Source: CAVUMR01 sp963742715
GTDB taxonomy: Bacteria; Actinomycetota; Actinomycetes; Mycobacteriales; Micromonosporaceae
DNA length: 64,000 bases
NCBI GenBank assembly: GCA_963742715.1
Contig: CAVUMR010000002.1
Location: 62,001-126,000 of the forward strand
Direction: 5' to 3'
Shown: one piece after another, positions 33,408-42,822 of the stretch
How the letters are laid out: every line of letters begins with the position of its first letter
Position numbering within the stretch: the first letter of the stretch is position 1
The notes under the pieces: model-generated
Databases searched by the model: none
What the model was told of the DNA's origin: nothing
The model's input: the letters and a program-made list of their open reading frames with translations, nothing else
Made by a program: the position numbers and the translations under genes

Positions 33408-36400
33408 GTGAGCGCACCGGCGATCCCGCGGCCCGCCGCGGACTATCAGCTGGTCCGCCGTCCGCCGGCACCGGCCGGACCGCCCGAACTCGACGCGGCG
33501 CAGCGCCGGGCGGCCGGGTACACCTCCGGTCCGTTGTTGGTGTTGGGTGCCCCCGGCACCGGCAAGACGACCACGCTGGTGGAGGCGGTGACCGGCCGGG
33601 TCGCGGCCGGCGTGGACCCGGACCACCTGCTCGTGCTCACGTTCGGCCGCCGCGGCGCGGCCCGGCTGCGCCGCCGGATCGCGGCCCGGATCGGCCACAC
33701 CAGCGCCGACCCGCAGGTACGGACCTTCCACGGGTACGCCTTCGGCCTGCTCCAGCGGGCCGCCACCGAACGCGGCGATCCGCCACCGCGACTGCTCGCC
33801 GGGCCGGAACAGGACCTGATCATCCGGGAGATGCTCGCCGCCTCCGGTGGTCCGACCGAGGACCTGCCCGACCCGGGCTGGCCGGTGTCGCTGCGGCCGG
33901 CGCTGCGCACCAGGGGGTTCGCCGCCGAGTTGCGCGATCTGCTGCTGCGCGTCGCGGAGCGCGGCATCGGGCCCGATCAGCTCGCCGAATGGGGACTGCT
34001 GCTCGATCGCGACGACTGGATCGCGGCCGCCCGCTTCGCGCTGGAGTACGGCGACGTGCTCGCCCTGCGCGACGCCACCACCCGGGGCACGGTCGGCTAC
34101 GACAACGCCGAACTGATCCGGGCGGCCACCGGACTTCTGCTCGGCGACGCCGACCTGCTCGCCGCCGAGCGCGGTCGCTATCAGCGGGTGTACGTCGACG
34201 AGCTGCACGACACCGATCCGGCCCAACTCGCGCTGCTCGAACTGGTAGCCAGCGACGGCCAGGTGACCGGGTTCGGCGACCCCGACTCGTCCACGTTCGC
34301 GTTCCGTGGCGCCGATCCGGCCGGGGTACCGGACTTCAGGGACCGGTTCACCACCCCGACCGGGTCGCCCGCTCCGGTGGTGACGCTGGAGTCCAGTTGG
34401 CGGGCCGGTCCGGTACTGGTTGACGCGAGCCGGCGGGTCGCCGCGCGACTGCGCGGGCCGGCGCGGCACCGGCAGGTCACCCCGGGACGGGACGAGCCGG
34501 GGTCGGTCGAGGTACGACTGTTCCGTTCGGCCAGCCAGGAGGCGGCGTACCTGGCGCACCGGCTGCGGGAGGCGCACCTCATCTACGGCGTGCCGTGGTC
34601 GCGGATGGCGGTACTGCTGCGCTCCACCACCCGGCAGCTCCCGTCGGTACACCGGGCGCTGACGCAGGCCGGCGTACCGGTCGAGGTCGGTGCCGAGGAC
34701 CTGCCGCTGGCCGGGCAGAGCGCGGTGGCCCCGCTGCTGTTGCTGCTGCGCTGTGCGCTCATTCCGGAGCGGCTCGACGAGCAGGCCGCGGTCGCGCTGC
34801 TGCACTCGCCGCTCGGTGGCGCCGACCCGTTCGCCGAACGGCGGCTGCGGCAGGGCCTGCGGGCGCTCGCGCTGGCCGGGGGAGACCGCCGGCCGTCCGG
34901 CGTACTGCTGGTGGCGGCGTTGCGGGACCCGATCGAGCTGGTCGCGGTGGACCGGCGGTGGGCGGTACCGGCCCGCCGGATCGCCGAGCTGCTCGCGATC
35001 GCCCGGGACACCGCCGCGAAGCCGGGCGGTACCGCCGAGGACGTGTTGTGGGCGGTCTGGCAGCGCAGCGGCCTGGCCGAGAAGTGGCTGGCCGCCAGTA
35101 CCGCCGGCGGGCACCGGGGCGCGGCCGCCGACCGGGACCTCGACGCCGTGGTCGCGCTGTTCGAGGCGGCCGCGCGGTTCGTCGACCGGTTGCCGGGCGC
35201 CGGTGCCGAGGTGTTCGTCGAGCACCTGCTCGCCCAGCAGCTGCCGGCCGACACGCTGGCCCCGACCGCGGACCGGGGCGCCGCGGTACGGGTGCTCACC
35301 GCGCACGCCGCCAAGGGGCGCGAGTGGGATGTGGTCGCCGTGCTCGGCGTACAGGAGGGCGTCTGGCCCAACCTGAAGCTGCGCGGCAGCGTGCTCGGGT
35401 CGGAGCTGCTGGTGGACTGTGCCGCCGGTCGGGTGCCGGCGCTGTCCGCGGACGTCGATCCGGACGGTACGACCGGCGACGGGTTCGGGCCGGGGATCGG
35501 TCCGGCGTGGGTCGCCGGTACCGCCGGTCAGGTGGCCGCGCTGCTGGACGAGGAGCGCCGGCTGTTCTACGTGGCGGTGACCAGGGCCCGCCGGCAGCTG
35601 CTGGTGACCGCGGTCGCCTCGGGCGACGGTGAGGAGCAGCCGAGCCGGTTCCTCGCCGAGCTGACCGGTGCCGGTGCCGACGACGAGCCGCAGTCCCCGG
35701 CCGGGCTGCCGCGGGCGCTGACCCTGCCGGCGCTGGTCGCCGAGCTGCGCAGCGCGGTGGCCGACCCCTCGGCCCCGACGCCCCGGCGTGAGGCGGCGGC
35801 GACCCAGTTGGCGAGGCTCGCCGCGGCCGGTGTGCCGGGAGCCGATCCGGTCGACTGGTGGGGGCTCGCGCCGCTGTCCGACGACGGGCCGCTCGCGTTC
35901 CCCGGCGACAAGGTGGACGTGTCGCCGTCGACCGTGGAGCAGATCCGGCGATGCGGCCTGCGCTGGGTGCTGGAACGGCACGGTGGCTCGGCGCCGCCGA
36001 GCCCCGAGCAGGACGTCGGCACCGTGGTACACGCCGCGGCGGCGACCGCCGAGCCGGGCGAGCCGACGGACGTCGCGGCGCTCCGGACGTACCTGGACGC
36101 GCACTGGGACGAGATCGACTTCCCGGCCCGCTGGCTGGTCGGCCGGCGCCGGGCCGAAGCGGAACGGATGCTCGACCGGTTGGCCCGCTGGCTGGCCGCG
36201 AACCCGCGCCGGCTGCTCGCGGTCGAGCGCAGCTTCCGGACCCGACTGCCGCGCCGGTCCGAACACGAGCCGGAGATCGAGCTGCGCGGGCAGGTGGACC
36301 GGCTGGAGGTCGACGCGGACGGGCGACTGGTCGTGGTCGACCTCAAGACCGGCAAGTCCGCGCCGAAGGACGCCGACGTGGCCGAGCACCCGCAGCTCGG

Positions 36401-36701
36401 GGCGTACCAGGTGGCCGCGGCGGAAGGCGCGTTCGCCGAGGTGGAGGGGGTACCGCCGGATGCCGAGCCGGGCGGTGCCGCGCTGGTACACCTCGGCGGC
36501 GACCGCGCCGACGCCAAGGAGCAGCCGCAGCCCGCGCTCGGTGAGTCGGCGAATCCGGACTGGGCGGACGAGATGGTGCGCGACGCGGCCCGGACCATGG
36601 GCGCGTCCACGTTCCACGCGGTGGTCAACGACCACTGCCGGATGTGTGCGGTGCAGACGTCCTGCCCGGTCAACCCGCACGGCCGGCCGGTGACCGGATG
36701 A
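33408..36701 (+). CDS. adnA: AdnA helicase-nuclease subunit
   Basis: A 1097-residue UvrD-like helicase fused to a RecB-type nuclease. The Walker A motif GAPGTGKTT is at 47-55; motif II reads VDELHDTDPAQ instead of DEYQD, and the helicase core is otherwise recognisable (LTFGRRGAARLRRRI, VRTFHGYAFG, TAHAAKGREWDVV, VAVTRARRQL). The C-terminal nuclease has QVDRLEVDADGRLVVVDLKTGK. A 4Fe-4S cluster is indicated by IRRCGLRW upstream and HCRMCAVQTSCP at the end. In mycobacteria AdnA is the subunit with the weaker motor and 5'-strand nuclease of the AdnAB double-strand-break resecting complex. It overlaps adnB by ATGA and matches Rv3202c. Confidence 0.93.
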   Translation: MSAPAIPRPAADYQLVRRPPAPAGPPELDAAQRRAAGYTSGPLLVLGAPGTGKTTTLVEAVTGRVAAGVDPDHLLVLTFGRRGAARLRRRIAARIGHTSADPQVRTFHGYAFGLLQRAATERGDPPPRLLAGPEQDLIIREMLAASGGPTEDLPDPGWPVSLRPALRTRGFAAELRDLLLRVAERGIGPDQLAEWGLLLDRDDWIAAARFALEYGDVLALRDATTRGTVGYDNAELIRAATGLLLGDADLLAAERGRYQRVYVDELHDTDPAQLALLELVASDGQVTGFGDPDSSTFAFRGADPAGVPDFRDRFTTPTGSPAPVVTLESSWRAGPVLVDASRRVAARLRGPARHRQVTPGRDEPGSVEVRLFRSASQEAAYLAHRLREAHLIYGVPWSRMAVLLRSTTRQLPSVHRALTQAGVPVEVGAEDLPLAGQSAVAPLLLLLRCALIPERLDEQAAVALLHSPLGGADPFAERRLRQGLRALALAGGDRRPSGVLLVAALRDPIELVAVDRRWAVPARRIAELLAIARDTAAKPGGTAEDVLWAVWQRSGLAEKWLAASTAGGHRGAAADRDLDAVVALFEAAARFVDRLPGAGAEVFVEHLLAQQLPADTLAPTADRGAAVRVLTAHAAKGREWDVVAVLGVQEGVWPNLKLRGSVLGSELLVDCAAGRVPALSADVDPDGTTGDGFGPGIGPAWVAGTAGQVAALLDEERRLFYVAVTRARRQLLVTAVASGDGEEQPSRFLAELTGAGADDEPQSPAGLPRALTLPALVAELRSAVADPSAPTPRREAAATQLARLAAAGVPGADPVDWWGLAPLSDDGPLAFPGDKVDVSPSTVEQIRRCGLRWVLERHGGSAPPSPEQDVGTVVHAAAATAEPGEPTDVAALRTYLDAHWDEIDFPARWLVGRRRAEAERMLDRLARWLAANPRRLLAVERSFRTRLPRRSEHEPEIELRGQVDRLEVDADGRLVVVDLKTGKSAPKDADVAEHPQLGAYQVAAAEGAFAEVEGVPPDAEPGGAALVHLGGDRADAKEQPQPALGESANPDWADEMVRDAARTMGASTFHAVVNDHCRMCAVQTSCPVNPHGRPVTG

Positions 36702-39700
36702 GCCGCCCGCAGTCCACCGCGGTCGCCGGCCCGCCGCCGTCGGAGGAGCCGCGCTACTCGCCGTACCGGCTCGCCGACCTGCTCGGCCAGCCCCAGCCGA
36801 CCCCGCAGCAGGCCGCGGTCGTGGCCAGCCCGGTGGCGCCGCTGCTGGTGGTGGCCGGCGCCGGTTCTGGCAAGACCGAGACGATGGCGGCCCGGGTGGT
36901 GTACCTGGTGGCCAACGGTTACGTCCGGCCGGAGCGGGTGCTCGGGCTGACGTTCACCCGCAAGGCGGCCGGCGGGCTGGCCCAGCGCATCCGGCAGCGG
37001 CTCGGCCAGCTCGCCCGTACCGCCGATTTCGCCGGTCCCCGGGCGACGCTGCTGGCCGGTGAGCCGACCGTGTCGACGTACCACTCGTACGCGGCCCGGG
37101 TCGTCTCCGAGCACGGCCTGCGCGCCGGGTACGAGCCGACCACCCGGCTGCTGTCCGAGGCGGCCTGCTGGCAGCTCGCCGACGCGGTGGTACGCGGGTA
37201 CGACGGCGACATGTCCGCGGTGGACCTGGCCCCGGCCACGGTCACCGACGAGGTGCTGGGACTCTCCGCCGACCTGGCCGAGCACCTGTGCGAGCCGGCC
37301 GACGTGGTGGCGTTCACCGACTGGCTCGAGCGCACCATCAACGCGCTGCCCGGCCGGGCGTACGTCGACGTGACGAAGCTGGTGCAGCGGCAGCGCGCGC
37401 GGGTGCAGCTGCTGCCGCTGGTCGAGGCGTACGAGGTGGCGAAGCGCTCGGTCGAGGCGATGGACTTCGGCGACCAGTTGGCCCGGGCCGCGCTGGTGGC
37501 GCGGGACCATCCGGCGGTCGGCGCGGTGGAGCGGGAGCGGTACCGGGTGGTGCTGCTCGACGAGTACCAGGACACCAGCCACGCCCAGTTGGTGCTGCTG
37601 CGCTCACTGTTCTCCGGTGGCCATCCGGTCACCGCGGTCGGGGATCCGTGCCAGTCGATCTATGCCTGGCGCGGCGCCAGTACCGAGGCACTGGACCGGT
37701 TCCCGGAGGACTTCCCGCTGGTCGACGGCCGGCCGGCGACGGTACGCCAGCTGAGCGTGAGCTGGCGGAACGTACCGCCGATCCTGGACGTGGCGAACAC
37801 GCTGAGCGCGCCGCTGCGGGCCCGGTCGTCGGTGGCCACCCTGGAACCGCCGGAGGGCCGGTCCACTCTTGCCGACGGTCGCCGGCATCCGTCGGTACGG
37901 TGCGGGCTGTTCGGTACCTCGGTCGACGAGGCCGGCTGGCTGGCCGAGCGGATCGCGACGCGCTGGCGCGCGGCGGGTTGGGCCGGGCCGACCGGTGGTG
38001 TGGTCAGCGGTACTCCCACCACCGCGGTACTGGTGCGGTCGCGCCGGCAGATTCCGGTGCTGGAGGCGGCCCTGCACGCGCAGGGGCTGCCGGTCGAGGT
38101 GGTCGGGCTCGGCGGGCTGCTGGACACCCCGGAGGTCCGCGAGATCGTCTGCACGCTGCAGGTGCTGTCCGATCCGGCGGCCGGCGGGGCGCTGCTGCGG
38201 CTGTTGACCGGCCCGCGCTGGCGGATCGGGCCGCGGGATCTGATCGCCCTGTACCGCCGGTCGAAGACCCTGGCGCAGCGGCGCCGGGAGCAGCCGCCGG
38301 CCAGGCCCACCGCGGACGGGCAGCCGGACGGCGGGGAGGCGGGCGACGGGCAGCCGGGAGACCGGCCGCTGCTGACCGACCGGCTGGACGAGGCCACGCT
38401 GGTGGAGGCGCTGGACAACCTGGGCGGGCCGACGGCGTACTCGGCGGAGGGCAACCGCCGGCTGGTCGCGCTGCGGGACGAGTTGCGGGCCCTGCGCCGC
38501 CGGCTCGACCAGGCGCTGCCCGATCTGGTCGCGGACGTGGAACGCACCCTCGGGCTGGACGTCGAGGTGGCCGCCCGGGGTGGCGAGGGCGGGCTGGCCC
38601 GGGGGCACCTGGACGCGTTCGGCGATGTGGCCGCCGAGTTCGCCGGGGAGATCGAGGGCGCGACGTTGTCGTCGTTCCTGGCCTTCCTGGCCGCTGCCGA
38701 GGACGCCGAGCGCGGGCTGGAGCCGGGCCACGTCGAGGTGATCGAGGGCGCGGTCCAGCTGCTGACCGTGCACGCCGCCAAGGGCCTGGAGTGGGACGTG
38801 GTGGCGGTGGCCGGGCTGACCCACAAGGTCTTCCCGTCCGGGCAGCCCTCGGATCAGTGGCTGAACCGGCCGGGCTCGCTGCCGTTCCCGCTGCGCGGCG
38901 ACCGGGCTGCCCTGCCGACGCTCGACCTGGCCGGCGCGGTCAGCACGCAGGCGGTCAAGGAGGCGCGCGCCCGGTTCCTGAACGAGTGGAAGACGCACGA
39001 CGAGACCGAGGAACGCCGGCTCGCGTACGTGGCGGTGACCCGCCCGCGGGGGCTGCTGCTCTGCTCCGGGTACTGGTGGGACGACGCCGGCAAGCTGCCG
39101 CGTGGACCGTCGGTGTTCCTGGAGGAGATCCGGGACCGGTGTACCGCCGGCGCGGGAGTCGTGGACGGCTGGACCGCGCCGCCGCCGGACGGTGCGACCA
39201 ACCCGCTGACCGAGCATCCGGCGCAGGCGGTGTGGCCGAGCGACCCGCTGGGGCCGCGGCGGCAGGTGATGGAGCAGGCGGCCGGGCTGGTCCGTGCCGC
39301 GCTGGCCGACCTGGAAGCTGCCGCCGACGCCAGCGGTGACGCCGCCGCCGGCACGGCCGACAGCGCCGCCGCTGCCCCCACCAGCGCCGACCTAGACAGC
39401 GCCGCTGCCCCCGCTGATGGCGCCGGTGCGCCGGCCGTCGTCGGAGCTGCCGCCGCTGGCGGGGACCGGCCCGACCCGGTCGCCGATCAGTGGGCGTACG
39501 AGGTGGATCTCCTGCTCGCCGAGCGGGAGCGGCTGCGGCCGGGGCCCCACCAGGTGGTACTCCCGGATCAGTTGTCGGTGTCCCAGCTGGTCGCGTTGCG
39601 CGGCGATCCGCAGGCGCTGGCCCGCCGGATCCGGCGCCCGTTGCCGGAGCGACCCGACCCGTACGCCCGGCGCGGTACCGCGTTCCACCGCTGGCTGGAG

Positions 39701-40189
39701 CAGCGGTACGGCGCGGATCGGCTCCTCGACGTGGACGAGCTGCCCGGGGCGGCGGACGAGGGAGCGGCACCGGACGAGAGCCTGGTCGAGCTGCAGCAAC
39801 GGTTCGATTCCAGCGAGTGGGCCGAGCTGGTACCGGTGGCGGTGGAGGTGCCGTTCACCACGGTGCTGGCCGGTACCGTCATCCGCGGCCGGATGGACGC
39901 GGTGTTCCGTGACCCGGACGGGTCGTACCAGGTGGTCGACTGGAAGACCGGCCGCCCGCCCACCGGTGCCCGGGCAGTGGCCGCGGCCGTGCAGCTGGCG
40001 GCGTACCGGATGGCCTGGGCCGAGCTGGTCGGCGAGCCGGTGGAGCGGGTGCGGGCCGCGTTCCACTACGTACGCGCGGACGAGACGGTACGACCGGTGG
40101 ATCTGCTCGGTCCGGACGAACTCGTCCGGCTGGTCGCCGACCTGCCCGAGGTCGACGCGGTGGACGACCGGTCCGAAGCCCGGCCGTGA
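36698..40189 (+). CDS. adnB: AdnB helicase-nuclease subunit
   Basis: A 1163-residue superfamily 1A helicase with a C-terminal nuclease. Visible motifs are GAGSGKTETMAAR (54-66), LTFTRKAAGGL (Ia), VSTYHSYAARV, LLDEYQDTSHAQL (II), GDPCQSIYAWRGAS (III), TVHAAKGLEWDVV (V) and VAVTRPRGLLL (VI). An Ala/Asp/Gly-rich linker (about 880-925) precedes the nuclease (RGTAFHRWLEQRYG; RMDAVFRDPDGSYQVVDWKTGR). Unlike AdnA, no Cys cluster is seen. AdnB supplies the main translocase of AdnAB, which resects DNA ends and can substitute for RecBCD or AddAB. ATG 36698 overlaps the adnA stop by four bases. It matches Rv3201c. Confidence 0.95.
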   Translation: MSRPQSTAVAGPPPSEEPRYSPYRLADLLGQPQPTPQQAAVVASPVAPLLVVAGAGSGKTETMAARVVYLVANGYVRPERVLGLTFTRKAAGGLAQRIRQRLGQLARTADFAGPRATLLAGEPTVSTYHSYAARVVSEHGLRAGYEPTTRLLSEAACWQLADAVVRGYDGDMSAVDLAPATVTDEVLGLSADLAEHLCEPADVVAFTDWLERTINALPGRAYVDVTKLVQRQRARVQLLPLVEAYEVAKRSVEAMDFGDQLARAALVARDHPAVGAVERERYRVVLLDEYQDTSHAQLVLLRSLFSGGHPVTAVGDPCQSIYAWRGASTEALDRFPEDFPLVDGRPATVRQLSVSWRNVPPILDVANTLSAPLRARSSVATLEPPEGRSTLADGRRHPSVRCGLFGTSVDEAGWLAERIATRWRAAGWAGPTGGVVSGTPTTAVLVRSRRQIPVLEAALHAQGLPVEVVGLGGLLDTPEVREIVCTLQVLSDPAAGGALLRLLTGPRWRIGPRDLIALYRRSKTLAQRRREQPPARPTADGQPDGGEAGDGQPGDRPLLTDRLDEATLVEALDNLGGPTAYSAEGNRRLVALRDELRALRRRLDQALPDLVADVERTLGLDVEVAARGGEGGLARGHLDAFGDVAAEFAGEIEGATLSSFLAFLAAAEDAERGLEPGHVEVIEGAVQLLTVHAAKGLEWDVVAVAGLTHKVFPSGQPSDQWLNRPGSLPFPLRGDRAALPTLDLAGAVSTQAVKEARARFLNEWKTHDETEERRLAYVAVTRPRGLLLCSGYWWDDAGKLPRGPSVFLEEIRDRCTAGAGVVDGWTAPPPDGATNPLTEHPAQAVWPSDPLGPRRQVMEQAAGLVRAALADLEAAADASGDAAAGTADSAAAAPTSADLDSAAAPADGAGAPAVVGAAAAGGDRPDPVADQWAYEVDLLLAERERLRPGPHQVVLPDQLSVSQLVALRGDPQALARRIRRPLPERPDPYARRGTAFHRWLEQRYGADRLLDVDELPGAADEGAAPDESLVELQQRFDSSEWAELVPVAVEVPFTTVLAGTVIRGRMDAVFRDPDGSYQVVDWKTGRPPTGARAVAAAVQLAAYRMAWAELVGEPVERVRAAFHYVRADETVRPVDLLGPDELVRLVADLPEVDAVDDRSEARP

Positions 40190-40209
40190 TCCGACTGTGA
40201 TCCGGCCCG

Positions 40210-40230
40210 GCCGCCCGGGGCCTGGGCGGC
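40210..40230 (+). terminator. Short hairpin after adnB
   Basis: A seven-base stem GCCGCCC/GGGCGGC with a seven-base loop, 21 bases after the adnB stop. There is no U-tract. It is a plausible terminator for adnAB, but could be chance in GC-rich DNA. Confidence 0.4.
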
Positions 40231-40298
40231 TGCTGCCCTGCTGGCGCCTCTGCGCAACACTGGCAGGAGACCGTGACCGCCGACGATGAGATGTGGAC

Positions 40299-41387
40299 AT
40301 GAGCCGGGATCCGGAGCAGCACGACTCGCCCTGGGCGCGACCCGCCCCCGGGGCGTCCGACCAGGGTGCGACCGTGTCCACGCCACCCACCAGCGGAAGC
40401 TCCGCCGGACCAGACGGGACTTCCGGGACGGGCGGCACAGGCGGCTCGACGCGGCCGGATCCGGTCACCCGCTACCAGCCGAGCCATCCCACTACCGGCG
40501 GCCCGGCCGGCCGGCCGGATCCGGTCAACCGGTACCTGCCGAGCCCGCCTCACGGCCGCGGTGCGGCCGGCACGGGGCTGGTGACCGGACTCGACGAGGA
40601 CCGGGTGGACGTGATCTCCGGCGGTTCGGCCAAGCCGCCGACCGACCGGCGCCGGCTGCTGCTGTTCGGCGGGGTCGGTGGCGGCCTGGCTGTCGTCGGG
40701 CTGGTCGTCGTGCTGGTGCTGACCATGGCCGGCACTTTCGGCGGCAAGCGCGGCATCGGCCCGCTGGGTGGCGAGAGCACCCCGGACACCCGGCCGCCGC
40801 TGGCCAAGCTCTGCCCGCCGCCGACCGCCACCGCCGAGCCGGACTACCCGGACGGCGGCCCCGCGCCGGCCGGCCCCCGTACCGTCGACAGCCGCGTCGG
40901 CATCTCCTACCGGGCGTACGGCGAGCCGTGGGAGGTGTGGCGGGACAACTGGTCCGGCGGCACGCTGAAGGTGCACTACCTGACCGGCCAGTTCTTCGTG
41001 ACCGAGATGTACCCGGGCGGCACGTACCTCGCCTCGGTCCTGTCCGGTTCGGTGCCGGCCACGGTCAACGACGGGATGATCCTCGACCTCAAGTGCACCG
41101 GCCGGCAGGTCGCCGCGGACGTGCGTACGCAGTACTACCCGCAGCCCAACACGATCGACATGATCAAGGACGAGCAGACCGTACTGGGCGGCCGGCCGGC
41201 CTGGGTGACGATCTTCCGCCTGCACTTCAAGGAGTCCGGTCTCAAGGCCACCGACGAACTGGTCGGCGTGGTACTCGTGGATGTCGGCAAGCCCGAAGCG
41301 GCGGTGCTCTACGTCTCGGTTCCGGGCACCCATCGACAGTACGACTGGGTGGTCCAGGACGTGATCAACTCGATCCGGCCGGTCTGA
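40299..41387 (+). CDS. Single-span membrane protein, unknown function
   Basis: A 362-residue protein: a disordered cytoplasmic head (about 110 residues) with two PDPVxRYxPS repeats (RPDPVTRYQPSHP and RPDPVNRYLPSPP), one membrane span (LLFGGVGGGLAVVGLVVVLVLTM) and an outer domain of about 200 residues (VGISYRAYGEPWEVWRDNW ... AVLYVSVPGTHRQYDWVVQDVINSIRPV). The outer part looks folded and is typical of actinomycete anchored proteins that follow Pro-rich heads, but I do not recognise a family. ATG 40299 or GTG 40293 may start it. It lies between adnB and the M16 peptidase pair. Confidence 0.68.
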   Translation: MSRDPEQHDSPWARPAPGASDQGATVSTPPTSGSSAGPDGTSGTGGTGGSTRPDPVTRYQPSHPTTGGPAGRPDPVNRYLPSPPHGRGAAGTGLVTGLDEDRVDVISGGSAKPPTDRRRLLLFGGVGGGLAVVGLVVVLVLTMAGTFGGKRGIGPLGGESTPDTRPPLAKLCPPPTATAEPDYPDGGPAPAGPRTVDSRVGISYRAYGEPWEVWRDNWSGGTLKVHYLTGQFFVTEMYPGGTYLASVLSGSVPATVNDGMILDLKCTGRQVAADVRTQYYPQPNTIDMIKDEQTVLGGRPAWVTIFRLHFKESGLKATDELVGVVLVDVGKPEAAVLYVSVPGTHRQYDWVVQDVINSIRPV

Positions 41388-41456
41388 GCCACGCAGGGTT
41401 CCCGCGAGGGTCACGGCCTGCGGCGTTGGGCCGGTTCGACCAGCTATGGTCGACGC

Positions 41457-42770
41457 GTGCCTGGTCGACGCAGCGTTCGCATCCCTGCCACGAAGTATCC
41501 GATCGAGCGGTTCACGCTTCCCAACGGGTTGCGCGTGGTGCTGGCTCCCGACCGCAGCGCCCCGGTGGTGGGCGTCTCCGTCGTGTACGACGTGGGCATC
41601 CGCTCCGAGCCGGAGGGCCGCACCGGCTTCGCCCACCTGTTCGAGCACCTGATGTTCCAGGGGTCGGAGAGCCTGGAAAAGCTGGAACATTTCCGGTACG
41701 TGCAGGGAGCCGGCGGCACGTTCAACGGGTCGACCCACTTCGACTACACCGAATACTTCGAGACGCTGCCGTCGAGCGGGCTCGAGCTGGCCCTGTTCCT
41801 GGAAGCCGACCGGATGCGCAGTCCGCGGCTGACCCAGGAGACGCTGCGCAACCAGGTGGACGTGGTCTCCGAGGAGATCCGGGTCAACGTGCTCAACCGG
41901 CCGTACGGCGGGTTCCCGTGGCTGAAGATGCCGCCGGTCATGTTCGACACGTACCCGAACGCGCACGACGGCTACGGATCCTTCGAGGACCTGCAGGCCG
42001 CGACCGTGGCCGAGGCCGCTGACTTCTTCGAGAAGTACTACGCGGCCGGCAACGCGGTGCTGTGCGTGGGCGGCGATCTCGTCGTCGAGGACACGGTGGC
42101 GATGATCGAGCGGCACTTCAGCGATGTACCGGCCCGGTCGGCGCCGGTACGGCCGAGCTTCGCCGAGCCGGACCTGACCGCGGAGCGGCGCGCGTCGTAC
42201 ACCGATCCGCACGCCCCGCTGCCCGCGGTCGCCGCGGCCTGGCGGGTGCCGGACCCGGTCGAGGACTTCACCGGGTACCTGCCGTACGTGGTGCTGGCCG
42301 AGGTGCTGACCGACGGGGACGCGTCCCGGCTGGTCGAGCGGCTGGTACTGCGGGACCGCTCGGTGACCAGCGTCGGTGGGTACGCCGGCTTCATGGGCGA
42401 GCCGTTCGCGGTGCGCGACCCCACCGCGCTGGTGCTGCAACTGCACCTGCCGCCGGGCGGGGACGTGGAGAAGGTGCTGCGTACGGTCGACGAGGAGCTC
42501 GACCGGCTGGCCACGGACGGGCTGGACGCGGACGAGCTCGCCCGGGTACAGGCCCGGATGGCCACCCACATGCTGCGCGACGTGGACGCGGTCATCGGCC
42601 GGACGCTGCAGATGGCCGTACTGGAGCAGCAGCGCGGCGACGCGAACCTGCTGGGTGAGCTGCCGAGGCTGGTCGGTGAGGTCACGGTCGAGCAGCTCCG
42701 GGCCGCCGCCGCGACGATCCGCCCGCAGCGCCGGGCGACCCTCGAGGTCATCGCGGGTGCCGGCGCGTGA
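41457..42770 (+). CDS. M16-family zinc metallopeptidase (active subunit)
   Basis: A 437-residue M16B peptidase. The inverted zinc motif HLFEH (His60, Glu63, His64) follows TGFAHLFEHLMFQG, and the downstream zinc-ligand region VVSEEIRVN supplies the third ligand. The C-terminal half repeats the fold. M16B enzymes work as an active/inactive pair that closes around peptides, as in mitochondrial processing peptidase; the next gene supplies the inactive half. GTG 41457 follows TATGGT by six bases, so it is probably leaderless. Likely role: degradation or maturation of peptides in the cytosol. Confidence 0.92.
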   Translation: MPGRRSVRIPATKYPIERFTLPNGLRVVLAPDRSAPVVGVSVVYDVGIRSEPEGRTGFAHLFEHLMFQGSESLEKLEHFRYVQGAGGTFNGSTHFDYTEYFETLPSSGLELALFLEADRMRSPRLTQETLRNQVDVVSEEIRVNVLNRPYGGFPWLKMPPVMFDTYPNAHDGYGSFEDLQAATVAEAADFFEKYYAAGNAVLCVGGDLVVEDTVAMIERHFSDVPARSAPVRPSFAEPDLTAERRASYTDPHAPLPAVAAAWRVPDPVEDFTGYLPYVVLAEVLTDGDASRLVERLVLRDRSVTSVGGYAGFMGEPFAVRDPTALVLQLHLPPGGDVEKVLRTVDEELDRLATDGLDADELARVQARMATHMLRDVDAVIGRTLQMAVLEQQRGDANLLGELPRLVGEVTVEQLRAAAATIRPQRRATLEVIAGAGA

Positions 42771-42822
42771 GCGCGAGGAGCCGGGCGGGTGCGAGGAATG
42801 ACGATGCGAGCGAAGGGTTGGC

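Noticed and set aside
33261..36680. Leftward open frame of 1139 codons opposite adnA
   Set aside because: It is the antisense shadow of adnA; the composition is His/Arg/Gly-rich and no domain is visible.
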